From the NCBI GenBank assembly GCA_001586965.3, contig LUCW03002280.1, forward strand, positions 1-57,500: 57,500 bases of DNA. Direction: 5' to 3'. The translations under genes and the position numbers were made by a program. The DNA comes from Sphaeroforma sirkka (Eukaryota; Opisthokonta; Ichthyosporea; Ichthyophonida). Positions 33,514-46,336 of this stretch are shown here, piece by piece. Each line of letters opens with the position of its first letter. The stretch's first letter is position 1. The notes below the pieces were generated by a model. The model had not been told where the DNA came from and ran no database searches. It worked only from the letters and a program-made list of their open reading frames with translations.

Positions 33514-35151
33514 TTTGATTAATTTAGTTCACATAAAGGTTCGCTGGTTGCGGCGGCCTGACTATTTAATGGATTTCCATGACATCGAGCATTGCCATGA
33601 CATGAGGAATCGATAGGACCTACCACAGTGGGATACTACCTCAACATCCCGATTTGTTGCCGATGTATATGACTTGCTGTTTTTCTGGAATGATATTATA
33701 GCGAGTGGTTGACACACTACGATATTTTTATATGATAACCAGTTCCGATACTGGAAGTACCTACGAAAAGGTACAGGTGGTGAGATGGCTCGTGTGTAAC
33801 ATATATTCACGACAATAGTGCTTTTGGTAGGTTCATTAACAAGTGTATATGCAGCACGGTAGGTAGCCTTATAGAGGAACGTATCAACTTTTGGAGGAGA
33901 GGTTTTAGAGTGATCCTCATACATTTTAGAGCGATCCTTAGGTGAAGAAATAGTAAGAATATAGCCTTCAAACGGCCTCCGCTTTTTATTGTTGTGTAAT
34001 GGTTGATTGTTTCATGGCCACAATGAATCTTGGCGGTGTCACAAACAAGAACCAAATGACATTTAGGTGCAGAGCATAGTGCCTTCTCTATGTAGGTATA
34101 TTTAACCTTGTCGACGAGGTGGTTCCAATAGTACCGGAAATACCGAATACCCCAATTAGCCATACACCTTTCGTTCCAAAGATATTTCAGGATTTTCTGA
34201 ACGGCTCAGTATTTGATATTCATAACCTCTTAGACCATATATGTCACTAGTTTGACCCCAAAAACTTCAGCAACATGTCTCGAGACGTTGCTCTGGGATG
34301 TTATCCAAATGAGCTAGTCATGGCTGCGCTCCGTATGTCGTAGCGGATCATACGAGTGCGCCATACCCATTTTTTAGAATACATCTTCTTGACGGATACA
34401 GTATATCACTCATTCCCTGTACGTATGGGGTAATGGCCAACAATAAAGCTGTAATTGATTTCCTTGTAGTTCCGTTAGTACTTGGCATCTTTGATGGAGG
34501 TTGGCACGCCGGGGGTTTTCGTCGCCGAAATTTTACGTCAGTGACATTTATGGGCAAAACAGTTGCCCTTCTCAGCGATTCCACGCTTCTCATCGCGCTG
34601 GCATATTGTTCTTCGCATTGTACATATTGGGATTATGTTTGTATATAAAGCTTTAGGCATCGCATCAGGGTAAAAATTGAACAATATCCACTTTGACCTT
34701 TTTAATGACCGGATACTATTGAGAAGAAGAAATCAGTGGCTTCTTCACAAGTAGGAAAGCTTGCCACCCCTGACAAATTGTATTTCTCGAGGGCTATGGG
34801 AACAGAAAAGTACTTTCTACACAAGTACCGGGCTGTTCTACAAAGTAGGCAATGGAGTTAGAAGGTTTAAAATCCAGCCGGTTTAGGGGATTGAAAAGGT
34901 TAAGCGCTCAGACGAGATAAGATAAGCTTAGTCTCTGAGGAGTAGCCGTTTGCACTAACAATCTCACGGCGCTGACTTTCTGATCTGAGGGGTTGGAGCC
35001 GAAGTATAGTACCGCTTGAGACCTGTCGTGCCAAAGGTGCAACAGGGTCGCTCCTCGTCGAATCGCAGGAGTTAAGGTTCATTAATAGCTTTGCTCGTGG
35101 CGGTTTTCTTTATGTTGTCAATTGCAAGTACGAGATCATATACTTTGCTGG

Positions 35152-36435
35152 AAGTGGAGGATAAAAATAAATTATTGTAAATCTTTGCAGGAATGGTCGA
35201 CAAGCTAGAACTATTTGGGTTTGTAAGTATTGTCGCTTGCTTCAGTCTGTTCTACCTTTTGTATGACACCGCAAATATCGTATGGGTTGTTTCTCTGGGA
35301 TTGAGCTGGTGTAGCCAGAGAGTCGTCTGTTACAGTTTATAGGACGGGTCTGGTCGCGAATATTGCCATATAATTTTTTAAGAAACATAATGGTCAAATC
35401 TACGAATTGAATGTAAGGCCTGCCTTTTCGAAGGGTTATATGAATTGCAAGAGTCATTGAGGGCGGGGTTTTGCGTAGATCCCTGCTGCACACGGCGATG
35501 AGATTATTCATCCGATATCTATCCATCATGACATTCGTTGCAAATGTATTTAGGATGGTTTAAGTCGTCATGCAACACGAAGTGGAGGATAAAAAAATAA
35601 ATTATTGTAAATCTTTGCAGGAATGGTCGACAAGCTAGAACTATTTGGGTTTGTAAGTAATGTCGCTTGCTTCAGTCTGTTCTACCTTTTGTATGACACC
35701 GCAAATATCGTATGGGTTGTTTCTCTGGGATTGAGCTGGTGTAGCCAGAGAGTCGTCTGTTACAGTTTATAGGACGGGTCTGGTCGCGAATATTGCCATA
35801 TAATTTTTTAAGAAACATAATGGTCAAATCTACGAATTGAATGTAAGGCCTGCCTTTTCGAAGGGTTATATGAATTGCAAGAGTCATTGAGGGCGGGGTT
35901 TTGCGTAGATCCCTGCTGCACACGGCGATGAGATTATTCATCCGATATCTATCCATCATGACATTCGTTGCAAATGTATTTAGGATGGTTTAAGTCGTCA
36001 TGCAACACGAAGTGGAGGATAAAAATAAATTATTGTAAATCTTTGCAGGAATGGTCGACAAGCTAGAACTATTTGGGTTTGTAAGTAATATCGCTTGCTT
36101 CAGTCTGTTCTACCTTTTGTATGACACCGCAAATATCGTATGGGTTGTTTCTCTGGGATTGAGCTGGTGTAGCCAGAGAGTCGTCTGTTACAGTTTATAG
36201 GACGGGTCTGGTCGCGAATATTGCCATATAATTTTTAAGAAACATAATGGTCAAATCTACGAATTGAATGTAAGGCCTGCCTTTTCGAAGGGTTATATGA
36301 ATTGCAAGAGTCATTGAGGGCGGGGTTTTGCGTAGATCCCTGCTGCACACGGCGATGAGATTATTCATCCGATATCTATCCATCATGACATTCGTTGCAA
36401 ATGTATTTAGGATGGTTTAGGTCGTCATGCAACAC
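35152..36435. repeat. 428 bp satellite block 3 (3 monomers)
   Basis: Monomers start at 35152, 35580 and 36010 and again keep the 1-2-3 order. Confidence 0.95.
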
Positions 36436-38076
36436 TTTGATTAATTTAGTTCACATAAAGGTTCGCTGGTTGCGGCGGCCTGACTATTTAATGGATTTCC
36501 ATGACATCGAGCATTGCCATGACATGAGGAATCGATAGGACCTACCACAGTGGGATACTACCTCAACATCCCGATTTGTTGCCGATGTATATGACTTGCT
36601 GTTTTTCTGGAATGATATTATAGCGAGTGGTTGACACACTACGATATTTTTATATGATAACCAGTTCCGATACTGGAAGTACCTACGAAAAGGTACAGGT
36701 GGTGAGATGGCTCGTGTGTAACATATATTCACGACAATAGTGCTTTTGGTAGGTTCATTAACAAGTGTATATGCAGCACGGTAGGTAGCCTTATAGAGGA
36801 ACGTATCAACTTTTGGAGGAGAGGTTTTAGAGTGATCCTCATACATTTTAGAGCGATCCTTAGGTGAAGAAATAGTAAGAATATAGCCCTTCAAACGGCC
36901 TCCGCTTTTTTTTTATTGTTGTGTAATGGTTGATTGTTTCATGGCCACAATGAATCTTGGCGGTGTCACAAACAAGAACCAAATGACATTTAGGTGCAGA
37001 GCATAGTGCCTTCTCTATGTAGGTATATTTAACCTTGTCGACGAGGTGGTTCCAATAGTACCGGAAATACCGAATACCCCAATTAGCCATACACCTTTCG
37101 TTCCAAAGATATTTCAGGATTTTCTGAACGGCTCAGTATTTGATATTCATAACCTCTTAGACCATATATGTCACTAGTTTGACCCAAAAACTTCAGCAAC
37201 ATGTCTCGAGACGTTGCTCTGGGATGTTATCCAAATGAGCTAGTCATGGCTGCGCTCCGTATGTCGTAGCGGATCATACGAGTGCGCCATACCCATTTTT
37301 TAGAATACATCTTCTTGACGGATACAGTATATCACTCATTCCCTGTACGTATGGGGTAATGGCCAACAATAAAGCAGTAATTGATTTCCTTGTAGTTCCG
37401 TTAGTACTTGGCATCTTTGATGGAGGTTGGCACGCCGGGGGTTTTCGTCGCCGAAATTTTACGTCAGTGACATTTATGGGCAAAACAGTTGCCCTTCTCA
37501 GCGATTCCACGCTTCTCATCGCGCTGGCATATTGTTCTTCGCATTGTACATATTGGGATTATGTTTGTATATAAAGCTTTAGGCATCGCATCAGGGTAAA
37601 ATTGAACAATATCCACTTTGACCTTTTAATGACCGGATACTATTGAGAAGAAGAAATCAGTGGCTTCTTCACAAGTAGGAAAGCTTGCCACCCCTGACAA
37701 ATTGTATTTCTCGAGGGCTATGGGAACAGAAAAGTACTTTCTACACAAGTACCGGGCTGTTCTACAAAGTAGGCAATGGAGTTAGAAGGTTTAAAATCCA
37801 GCCGGTTTAGGGGATTGAAAAGGTTAAGCGCTCAGACGAGATAAGATAAGCTTAGTCTCTGAGGAGTAGCCGTTTGCACTAACAATCTCGGCGGCGCTGA
37901 CTTTCTGATCTGAGGGGTTGGAGCCGAAGTATAGTACCGCTTGAGACCTGTCGTGCCAAAGGTGCAACAGGGTCGCTCCTCGTCGAATCGCAGGAGTTAA
38001 GGTTCATTAATAGCTTTGCTCGTGGCGGTTTTCTTTATGTTGTCAATTGCAAGTACGAGATCATATACTTTGCTGG

Positions 38077-38931
38077 AAGTGGAGGATAAAAATAAATTAT
38101 TGTAAATCTTTGCAGGAATGGTCGACAAGCTAGAACTATTTGGGTTTGTAAGTATTGTCGCTTGCTTCAGTCTGTTCTACCTTTTGTATGACACCGCAAA
38201 TATCGTATGGGTTGTTTCTCTGGGATTGAGCTGGTGTAGCCAGAGAGTCGTCTGTTACAGTTTATAGGACGGGTCTGGTCGCGAATATTGCCATATAATT
38301 TTTTAAGAAACATAATGGTCAAATCTACGAATTGAATGTAAGGCCTGCCTTTTCGAAGGGTTATATGAATTGCAAGAGTCATTGAGGGCGGGGTTTTGCG
38401 CAGATCCCTGCTGCACACGGCGATGAGATTATTCATCCGATATCTATCCATCATGACATTCGTTGCAAATGTATTTAGGATGGTTTAAGTCGTCATGCAA
38501 CACGAAGTGGAGGATAAAAATAAATTATTGTAAATCTTTGCAGGAATGGTCGACAAGCTAGAACTATTTGGGTTTGTAAGTAATGTCGCTTGCTTCAGTC
38601 TGTTCTACCTTTTGTATGACACCGCAAATATCGTATGGGTTGTTTCTCTGGGATTGAGCTGGTGTAGCCAGAGAGTCGTCTGTTACAGTTTATAGGACGG
38701 GTCTGGTCGCGAATATTGCCATATAATTTTTTAAGAAACATAATGGTCAAATCTACGAATTGAATGTAAGGCCTGCCTTTTCGAAGGGTTATATGAATTG
38801 CAAGAGTCATTGAGGGCGGGGTTTTGCGTAGATCCCTGCTGCACACGGCGATGAGATTATTCATCCGATATCTATCCATCATGACATTCGTTGCAAATGT
38901 ATTTAGGATGGTTTAGGTCGTCATGCAACAC
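38077..38931. repeat. 428 bp satellite block 4 (2 monomers, second is a hybrid)
   Basis: Monomers start at 38077 (type 1) and 38505. The second has the type-2 marker near its start (ATGTCGC) and the type-3 marker at its end (TTTAGGTCG), as expected from crossing over between monomers 2 and 3. Confidence 0.93.
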
Positions 38932-39154
38932 TTTGATTAATTTAGTTCACATAAAGGTTCGCTGGTTGCGGCGGCCTGACTATTTAATGGATTTCCATGA
39001 CATCGAGCATTGCCATGACATGAGGAATCGATAGGACCTACCACAGTGGGATACTACCTCAACATCCCGATTTGTTGCCGATGTATATGACTTGCTGTTT
39101 TTCTGGAATGATATTATAGCGAGTGGTTGACACACTACGATATTTTTATATGAT

Positions 39155-41959
39155 ATTCCTAGAACAATCTCAAAGTACCAAAACGGACATTGATTTATAT
39201 ATGCCATCATTCTCACAAAAAGGTTACAAGTATGTTAGTAGTGCTAATAGTAAGTATGACAAAGGCAAATGGTTCTCGACACACTACAATCTTACAATAG
39301 TTATAATTTAAACGTAACATATCGATAAAGTTTCTGTCTTATAATGTATTGAATTATTCCATATTCTATATACTAATATAGTATATGAAAGTATACAAGT
39401 AACCAATGAGAGAACAATGTAGTCGGATTGTGTTAGTACTCTTTGTTTAACCGTATGTAGAACAGGCACGATCCCTTCCGCAATATTTTGGAATATTTTC
39501 TATTCAAGCTCGATTGAAATCCTACATACTCATGTACTATATAAAACAGATCCGGTTCAGTTTATATCTCAATTTTGTAGCTATGGAGGTAAGTGTACTA
39601 CTAATTGAAAGAAAAAGGTTAAAATTGGTTTTCTAAATAAAGAGACTATATGTGAAAAGTATTTTAAATATCACTAGTAGACTCGCTAGTAAGGTGTGCT
39701 GGTGTGATCTGCGATATGTCGTCGAGGCCGGCCCTGATGTCAGCATTGATATAGAAACACAGTCAGCCAGATTGTAATCATCCAACGACCAAATTTCAGT
39801 GGCGACAAACTAATTGACCAGATGGAATTGTCGCAGAAAGTTCAGTATAAAGCTGGGAACCTTTAGAATCTCACCTGCTTTCCAAAAGCTCGATGATCAA
39901 GCAGAGGAGAGAATAAGGCCATGATGTAAGCAACTAAACCATAATTAACTAACGTATTTTTAAAGGCATCAATTCCGCCTAGACGAACGAAATCGAAAGG
40001 GCAAAACATAAATTTGCTTGAAGGATCGAAGAACAATTGCATATTTAAAACTCGACCTTAGACGTCATAAGCAGTTAGTACACAACATCTACTAATATTG
40101 CGTAGATATTTAAGATGATATACGCACATATACCGGACTTCTACCTCTTTCAAATACCTCGTATATCATGGTACATAGCATATATTGTATTGGGGTGAAA
40201 TGTGTACAGCTGAACGTATATGAATCTAGACATACACACTCCGGTCAAATGTAGTTCACTACCCTTGAATTTTGCCTGACAAGTGACTGTCATTGTGCAG
40301 TTGCGCTCGGGCACTCGTATTGCCCGTGGTGGTATAATTGCTTGTAAGTTTGCGGCATCGAGGCTCAGGCACACGACTTGTCTGTGAGTATTCTGCGCAA
40401 CTTACGGCATGTATTGCTGCAAAAATTGGAATAGATACCTGTTAGGTATAGAGAAACATAAGTACTAGAATATAAGTCGAAGTCTATCTCTCGAACACAC
40501 AAGAAAGTGCACTGACTCAACTTTGGTACATTTTACTGTGGAAATGTTACTACACCAGTTGGTCAATCGTATGCTGATCACTGAGAGAGGTAGCAATATT
40601 GAATTACAGTATAAGAAGATATGTAATTGAAAAATATAGGGATAGCACAGTTTCCTAACAAGTGTATCAAAGAGGGACTGTACTAGAGTATCACAGGAAA
40701 AATGTCGACGGCCTGAGGTACCCTCATTGTATCACGGTTGTAGCAAGCAAAACAGCAAAAATTCTCAGACACGACAGCCCTGCCGAAGTTCGCATCTCAA
40801 TTGAAGAACGCACTACAGTCAAGGGTTTTTCATCAGTCATAGTTTTCTGACGTTGAAATGAATATAGTCCGCTGATTAGCAATTGATGAGAAACATCCCA
40901 ATTGCGACCGACCCTAGCTATGAAGGGCTAATACGCAGCTTCTACAGCAACTCTCATTGAATATCACCGACATGTTCAAACGCTCTCGGTAACGACCAAT
41001 TATATATTGAAAGCTTGTAGCTGCGTGACCTCCAAAATAAAGGAAGCCATGCATAAAGTAGAACAATACATGCATTACTTTGTCAACAGCAACCTAACAC
41101 TTGAAGTATGGCACTACATACAAAATGTCGATTAAAAGAAAAACATAGTTTACGATACGCAGAGCGGGTGATGACGTACTGTAAGTGAGCTTTTCCTCCT
41201 GAGGATATGAATGTTTATATTTTGGATCAATATACGTGATAAAAAAGTAACAGACGGTATACTTAGGTTAGTGTATTACACCACTTTAAATGTGGAGCCG
41301 TCGAGAGTTAGTATATATTCTCGGTTTTCTGTTAGTCTTCCACCTGTATCAAGTCTCATGTCAGGTTGTCTATGCAACATAAAAAAAATTGCCCAGGTTT
41401 TCCAGTTTGTACACATGTACTCAAAGCAGCTATAAATATCAAATATCGTGTATTGGTGCAGACAGAGGCAGTGTTGTATTCAATACCACCAAATTTCAAC
41501 AAAGTCAAATAGCTACTCTGGCACCTTACACCGCTTTACAGACACCACGTCATACATGCGAAGCTACTCACGCGTACACATATTTGCAGTGGAGCAGATA
41601 TACTCACCAAGGTGACTACGAAATCATCTTTCTTTTTATCAACAATCCACAATGCTATCATTTAGTAGTTTTTGTACGAGAGTCGACAAAAAAATAGCAA
41701 ACAAATTATGTACCCTTTTCCCATTGCTTATTTGACTGTGTTCTTGTTTACGCTTTGTAGCCGTCAAAACTTCAGTGCTGTGCACAATTGCAGCTGAACT
41801 AGAACTAAACCAAGCCTATATTGAAGCACGGCCGAGTACAATAAATCGACCGAGGCCGACTGGGTATCAGACTTTCTTTATAAAACTGCATCACACACAC
41901 TGTTTTATCTGAGGAAAATCGAAGCATCCAAACAAAAATCAAAATAGAAAAAAAATATA
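39155..41959. other. No recognisable gene
   Basis: This is the unique flank right of the satellite array. ORFs reach at most 102 codons and none has a family signature. No RNA gene or repeat was recognised until the tRNA at 41960. Confidence 0.35.
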
Positions 41960-42031
41960 GGCGAAATCCACGAATCGAACGTGAGACCTGCCGCACCCAA
42001 AGCGGCAATCATACCACTAGACCAATTTCGC
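41960..42031 (-). tRNA. tRNA-Pro (anticodon UGG), second copy
   Basis: Identical in structure to the copy at 19281-19352, with one visible base difference just before the T stem (T instead of C on the minus strand). Acceptor GCGAAAT/ATTTCGC, anticodon loop TTTGGGT with TGG, T loop TTCGATT. Flanking DNA differs from that of the first copy, so this is an independent locus. Confidence 0.93.
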
Positions 42032-42992
42032 TTGATAATAACTGTGAATAAATTATATAATAATACATCAATTGTGTATCAGCCATTTTATCAATTCATC
42101 ACGAGTGGCACTATTTACATACGAGCATATGACACGCCGGTCAATACTTAAAAAAAAACAACACAGGTCGTCATATATATTTATATGAATTTATGTCGAT
42201 ATAAAGAATTTTCATGCAACGTATAATTCAGTACTGTATATACGCTACAATACATAGGTCTGAAGCTAACTTTTCTTCGCCCACTTTTGTTAGTCACATT
42301 TGTTCATCCTACCTAAACATCGACCGTCATGACCAACGCTAATGAGCCCATAGCACTTAGTATGTCCGTGTCCTTCCGAAGGCTGTCTATGTCGTTTATG
42401 TACATGTATTCTGGAGATCGATTATGGTATAGTCAAACTCTACAAGGTTACTTCACTTCCACTCTGCATGATAGAAATTCGTTCGATTTGTGGCGATCAA
42501 ATGATATGTACTCTTCTTGAAGGTTCTGCTGCTTGCTCATATATAGATGTATGCACGTACATTTGAAACACTATGAACAAGCGTATGTAGCAAACACGCA
42601 TCAAATAATTAATTATTGAACATAAGTGTAGTACAGTGGCGCAGATCACGTGGTTGTAACCGCAAAATACCTGTGAGTGTTTCAGTTGTCATATTTGTGG
42701 ATTTATTTGGCGACGTTTTAGATTTAAGCAAACCTTTAGCCTAGTTACTAGTAGGTCATATCTGTGCACATGCTGTTATTCGTATACACTCGACGCAATA
42801 TAGCAAGAAGAATATAACAGTAACTGAGAGGACATGCTCCTTCTCGCGTATGCATCTGGTTTCATGCAAGATTAAGGACTCTTAAGTGTTGCAGAGACTC
42901 ACATATTGCGACAAATGACGATACAGGCACAATTTAATGTTACGTTGTCCAAACAAGTATATGAGAACTGTATGTTAGGGTACCATGGCAGC
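42032..42992. other. No recognisable gene
   Basis: Only short ORFs (up to 63 codons) without features. Confidence 0.3.
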
Positions 42993-43118
42993 ATGGCAAG
43001 TGTGTGATATATTACGTGTAGATGGCAAGTGTGTGATATATTACGTGTAGATGGAAAGTGTGTGATATATCCCGTGTAGATGGCAAGTGTGTGATATTTT
43101 GTGATATATTACGTGTAG
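42993..43118. repeat. 29 bp minisatellite, about 4 copies
   Basis: Units ATGGCAAGTGTGTGATATAT plus TACGTGTAG start at 42993, 43022, 43051 and 43080; the last carries a 9 bp internal repeat (TTTTGTGAT). Confidence 0.9.
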
Positions 43119-43274
43119 ATGGCACAGAGTATTCCTGGGATTGCTAAGTACTATACGCCAGAAGAAGGAAGGGTTGCCACATTTAAAACCTTCTCAAATG
43201 ATAGGATAGCATATTCACTCTTAGGCAGAGAACGGAATGGACCTCAAGAAGATCTTTTAGTATTGATGGCGTGA
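43119..43274 (+). CDS. Possible 51-codon small ORF, unrecognised
   Basis: An ATG formed at the edge of the 29 bp minisatellite opens a frame starting MAQSIPGIAKYYTPEEG and ending with TGA at 43272-43274. The composition looks protein-like (mixed charged and aromatic residues) but no family is known to me. It lies 226 bp upstream of the PKR1-like start on the same strand and might be part of its 5' leader, a separate exon, or chance. Confidence 0.2.
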   Translation: MAQSIPGIAKYYTPEEGRVATFKTFSNDRIAYSLLGRERNGPQEDLLVLMA

Positions 43275-43499
43275 CGTGCGTCAATCTGCAATACACACAC
43301 ACACTAAACACCGAATTGACCAGTATAAAAAGCCACGCCACATTCGTAGAAATGATCTCGTTGAAGCTAAACCAAATATCACCATGGCAATAGGCATCTA
43401 ATGCACTTCTGTGAGGCCCACACACCTGAACTAGCACTCAAACGGTGAAGTATCCGCATTCTCACCATCACAGTCGGCAAACCCGGAGAAGACAATGGG

Positions 43500-43709
43500 A
43501 TGATCGGAGATGTCGTAAACTCGATATTCCAACCAGGAGTCAACAAAGGACTGCACCAGTTCACCAACTACGCATTCATTGGCCTGTTAGTGGTACTGTT
43601 GGCGTTGGGGATCTTCTATGAGTTCAACATCCACGTTATGTTCATGCTGGTGCTGTCCACGGGCCTACTGATAGCTATCAACTGGTATGGTATGTGAGCG
43701 TGTGCTGCT

Positions 43710-43748
<39 letters not shown>

Positions 43749-43898
43749 AGATACACACACGTACACATACACACACATACGCACATACGTACATACACAC
43801 ACAAAAACACACACACATACACACACACTGACATGCACACAAACATATATGCATAATTTTACATATATACATACATACATACACACACACACGCACAC

Positions 43899-43929
<31 letters not shown>

Positions 43930-43935
43930 ATAATA

Positions 43936-43985
<50 letters not shown>

Positions 43986-44017
43986 TACACATACACATAC
44001 ACACACAATACACACGC

Positions 44018-44084
<67 letters not shown>

Positions 44085-44109
44085 ACACACCTCACACACA
44101 CACACACAC

Positions 44110-44200
<91 letters not shown>

Positions 44201-45647
44201 GATAAATATATAGATATATGCAGATATATATAATGCATGAGGGTCACTTACTGCGATATCCTAATCAATCGTTGCTCCCAGTCTATGCATGCATTTGCCA
44301 TAGCACTGGTTAGTTGGGCCATCCCTCCGCACTCTTCTCTGCTCTATCTTGCATACGTGGCTGTGAGTCTGCATGCAGTGGACTGCCGTTCGCTCGTATA
44401 TATTTGTCTATGCGTTTAACGCGTACTATTTTCCATATTTCTAGGGTCAGGTAGTGTAGGTACATGCATGCATACACAACATCATCACAGAGCTCAGTGA
44501 AGGTACATTATAGCATGCCTCGTAACACGCAGCTGTTTGAGTAAGCGCGTCTTGGGCCGTGCTTAGATTCGTACACGTGGTTTATAGCGAATGCATGTCC
44601 ATGTCAACCATCATTTTGGGGCGGTGATGTCATCGGACTATATAATGTGCATTCTCATAGCTGTAAGACAGCGGTTATATGTAGTACGCTATACAGATCA
44701 CGAAAGGATGATTCAGTATACACAACCAATTCGCATTCGAGCTGCTGGTGTGGCTAAGAAACTATCATTGTCAGATCTGCCTTATATTCATTGATATATA
44801 TGCTTTATTTCTATTGTTACATCTTCTTTGTTTTTATTGTTATATATGCGTTGTTTTTATCGGTGTATATATTTGCTTTGTTCCAAGCGACTAGTGGTAC
44901 TGCCATTGTGCTATGGTCAGTTATACATTAGGCATATACGTCTTGTATACATGGTCCCACTGTTGTCGTGTATTTTGGTGGTTCCCAGGTGCACTCGCTT
45001 TGTAGATAGACTCAGTGAAATACGCCGCGGAAAGCACAGTCACGGGCCATACAACTCTGCGGGCATTCAAGCACAGCTGGGTTTACAGTACAAACATAGA
45101 CAGACGGAGTCCCGAACTATCCGAAGTATCCAAACATAGTAGTACCTCCTCAGAAATTTAAGCACGTGGGTCATGTAGTCCTTGAGTGTGCATGGACAGG
45201 CATCTCGTTTGGGGCGTAGCCGAGGGTGTTATTCTAATCGGTGTTATTTTTGAGCGGAGAACTCCCCTGGTGAAGCGGACTGTCGTCCAAACAGCGGCAG
45301 AAGTATCACACATCTACCCCAATCAGAATGAAAATCCATGTTAGGTCAGGGTATCAGTATGTAGTAGCCACCTCTCCTCCACACATTGTATCTACGCACT
45401 GAAAGGGAGTGTTGTATCCGACTCACAAACACGTAACCTAGCAACCTCAAGTAGCCTAGCAACCTACACACGTCCGTCAACGCCACAGTATATTTGCTTA
45501 CCCGTCTCAACGACGTCATGCCATTGGACTCTCTGCAGGTTCATCGAGGAACAGAGCTCAGTGATACGAGAGAAAGAACTGCAACAAGCCGCAGAAGGAG
45601 AACAGGAGGACACGACGCAACACAAAGAATCAACCAAGGATAAATAA
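43500..45647 (+). CDS. PKR1: Pkr1-type V-ATPase assembly factor, two exons
   Basis: Pkr1 proteins are small ER membrane proteins needed to assemble the V-ATPase V0 sector. Exons: 43500-43684 and 45539-45647; intron 43685-45538 (GTATGG...CTGCAG). The splice joins a split TGG codon to give AINWFIEEQSS, and the 97-residue product ends at TAA 45645-45647. Family features are all present: a short N-terminus with [10 protein letters not shown] (yeast-type VFEPGTSP), two hydrophobic segments (about residues 22-41 and 44-60) separated by FNIH, the INWF block right after the second segment, and a charged hydrophilic tail. The start at 43500 places the SIFQPG motif at the usual distance. The intron is unusually repeat-rich. 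It converges with the NUDT5-like gene on the other strand. Confidence 0.88.
43711..44226. repeat. Compound (CA)n/(TA)n microsatellites in the PKR1 intron
   Basis: Alternating CA and TA blocks with TACA variants begin 26 bp after the splice donor and continue for about 500 bp. The long ORFs that can be read through here on both strands are repeat artefacts. Confidence 0.95.
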
Positions 45648-45860
45648 ATGAATAAGTGAATAAGCCTTAAGGATGAATAGATGCATAAATGAATATGTGC
45701 ACTACACGAATAAATGAATAAGTGAATAAGCACTAAGGATGAATAGATGAATAAATGAATATGTGCACTAAATGAATAAATGAATAAGTGAATCCAAGGA
45801 TGAATAAAAGAAAAAAAAGAAAAAAAAGAATTAATGAATAAATGAATAAGTGCAATGTGA
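45641..45860. repeat. GAATAAGT/GAATAAAT tandem repeats at the PKR1 3' end
   Basis: Four- and eight-base repeats (AATAAATGAATAAGTG) begin at the PKR1 stop codon, including a ~70 bp near-duplicate carrying AAGGATGAATAGATG. The many AATAAA hexamers could serve as poly(A) signals for PKR1. Confidence 0.8.
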
Positions 45861-46336
45861 GGCCCAAGTGTATCGCATGCTACAACAGACCTTAAAGCAC
45901 TTTGAGCGATTCAATGAGCCATCCTTGGTTGAGGTAATAGTTTCATCAGTGTATATGGACAGCTGAGACGGATGCCATGTACACACATGGTGCGTCTAGA
46001 CAGCCATAGGGTTGTTTGGTGACACAACGTAATCCACAGAGTTGTCCGTTCACCTCGTGACGGTGTGTGTGAAGCAAGAGTAGCCTGATTTGAACCCGCC
46101 TTGTCTGCTATGTGTTTTAAAGGCAGACAGCTGATTCATGTAACTCAGCAGTACTATTTGGAAGATACGACGCAGTATTCGTGTGAGTGTTATAGGTCGA
46201 AAAAATTCTGGATTCAGAACTTTAGGTGCACTAGGTCCGGTCCAGAGTTGTGTGTTGCAGGTGCAAGGTGCCGCAGAATCGATCTGTACCAGCACAGTAC
46301 ATCACAGCAAGCGCACGCTTCTCATCGAAACGTACA
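45861..46336. other. No recognisable gene
   Basis: Intergenic between two convergent genes. Only short ORFs. Confidence 0.3.

Larger units (their letters stand above)
27894..39154. repeat. Higher-order satellite array: 4 units of ~2.92 kb
   Basis: Unit starts (AACCAGTTCCGATACTGGAA) are at 27894, 30816, 33737 and 36659, spaced 2922, 2921 and 2922 bp; the last unit ends at 39154 (2496 bp). Each unit consists of the right part of segment A, segment B, a block of 428 bp monomers and a 223 bp segment T (starts TTTGATTAATTTAG, ends TTATATGAT). The units are nearly identical, differing mainly in run lengths, so the amplification is recent. After the last T the sequence passes into unrelated DNA at 39155. 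Confidence 0.96.

Noticed and set aside
27894-39154. CRISPR-like or gene-family array
   Set aside because: Repeats are 428 bp and 2.92 kb with no spacer pattern, and the ORFs do not resemble a gene family; a higher-order satellite explains the structure.
43616-44205. Several overlapping 75-170 codon ORFs on both strands
   Set aside because: They are translations of CA and TA microsatellites (runs of His-Thr, Ile-Tyr and Cys-Val) in the PKR1 intron.
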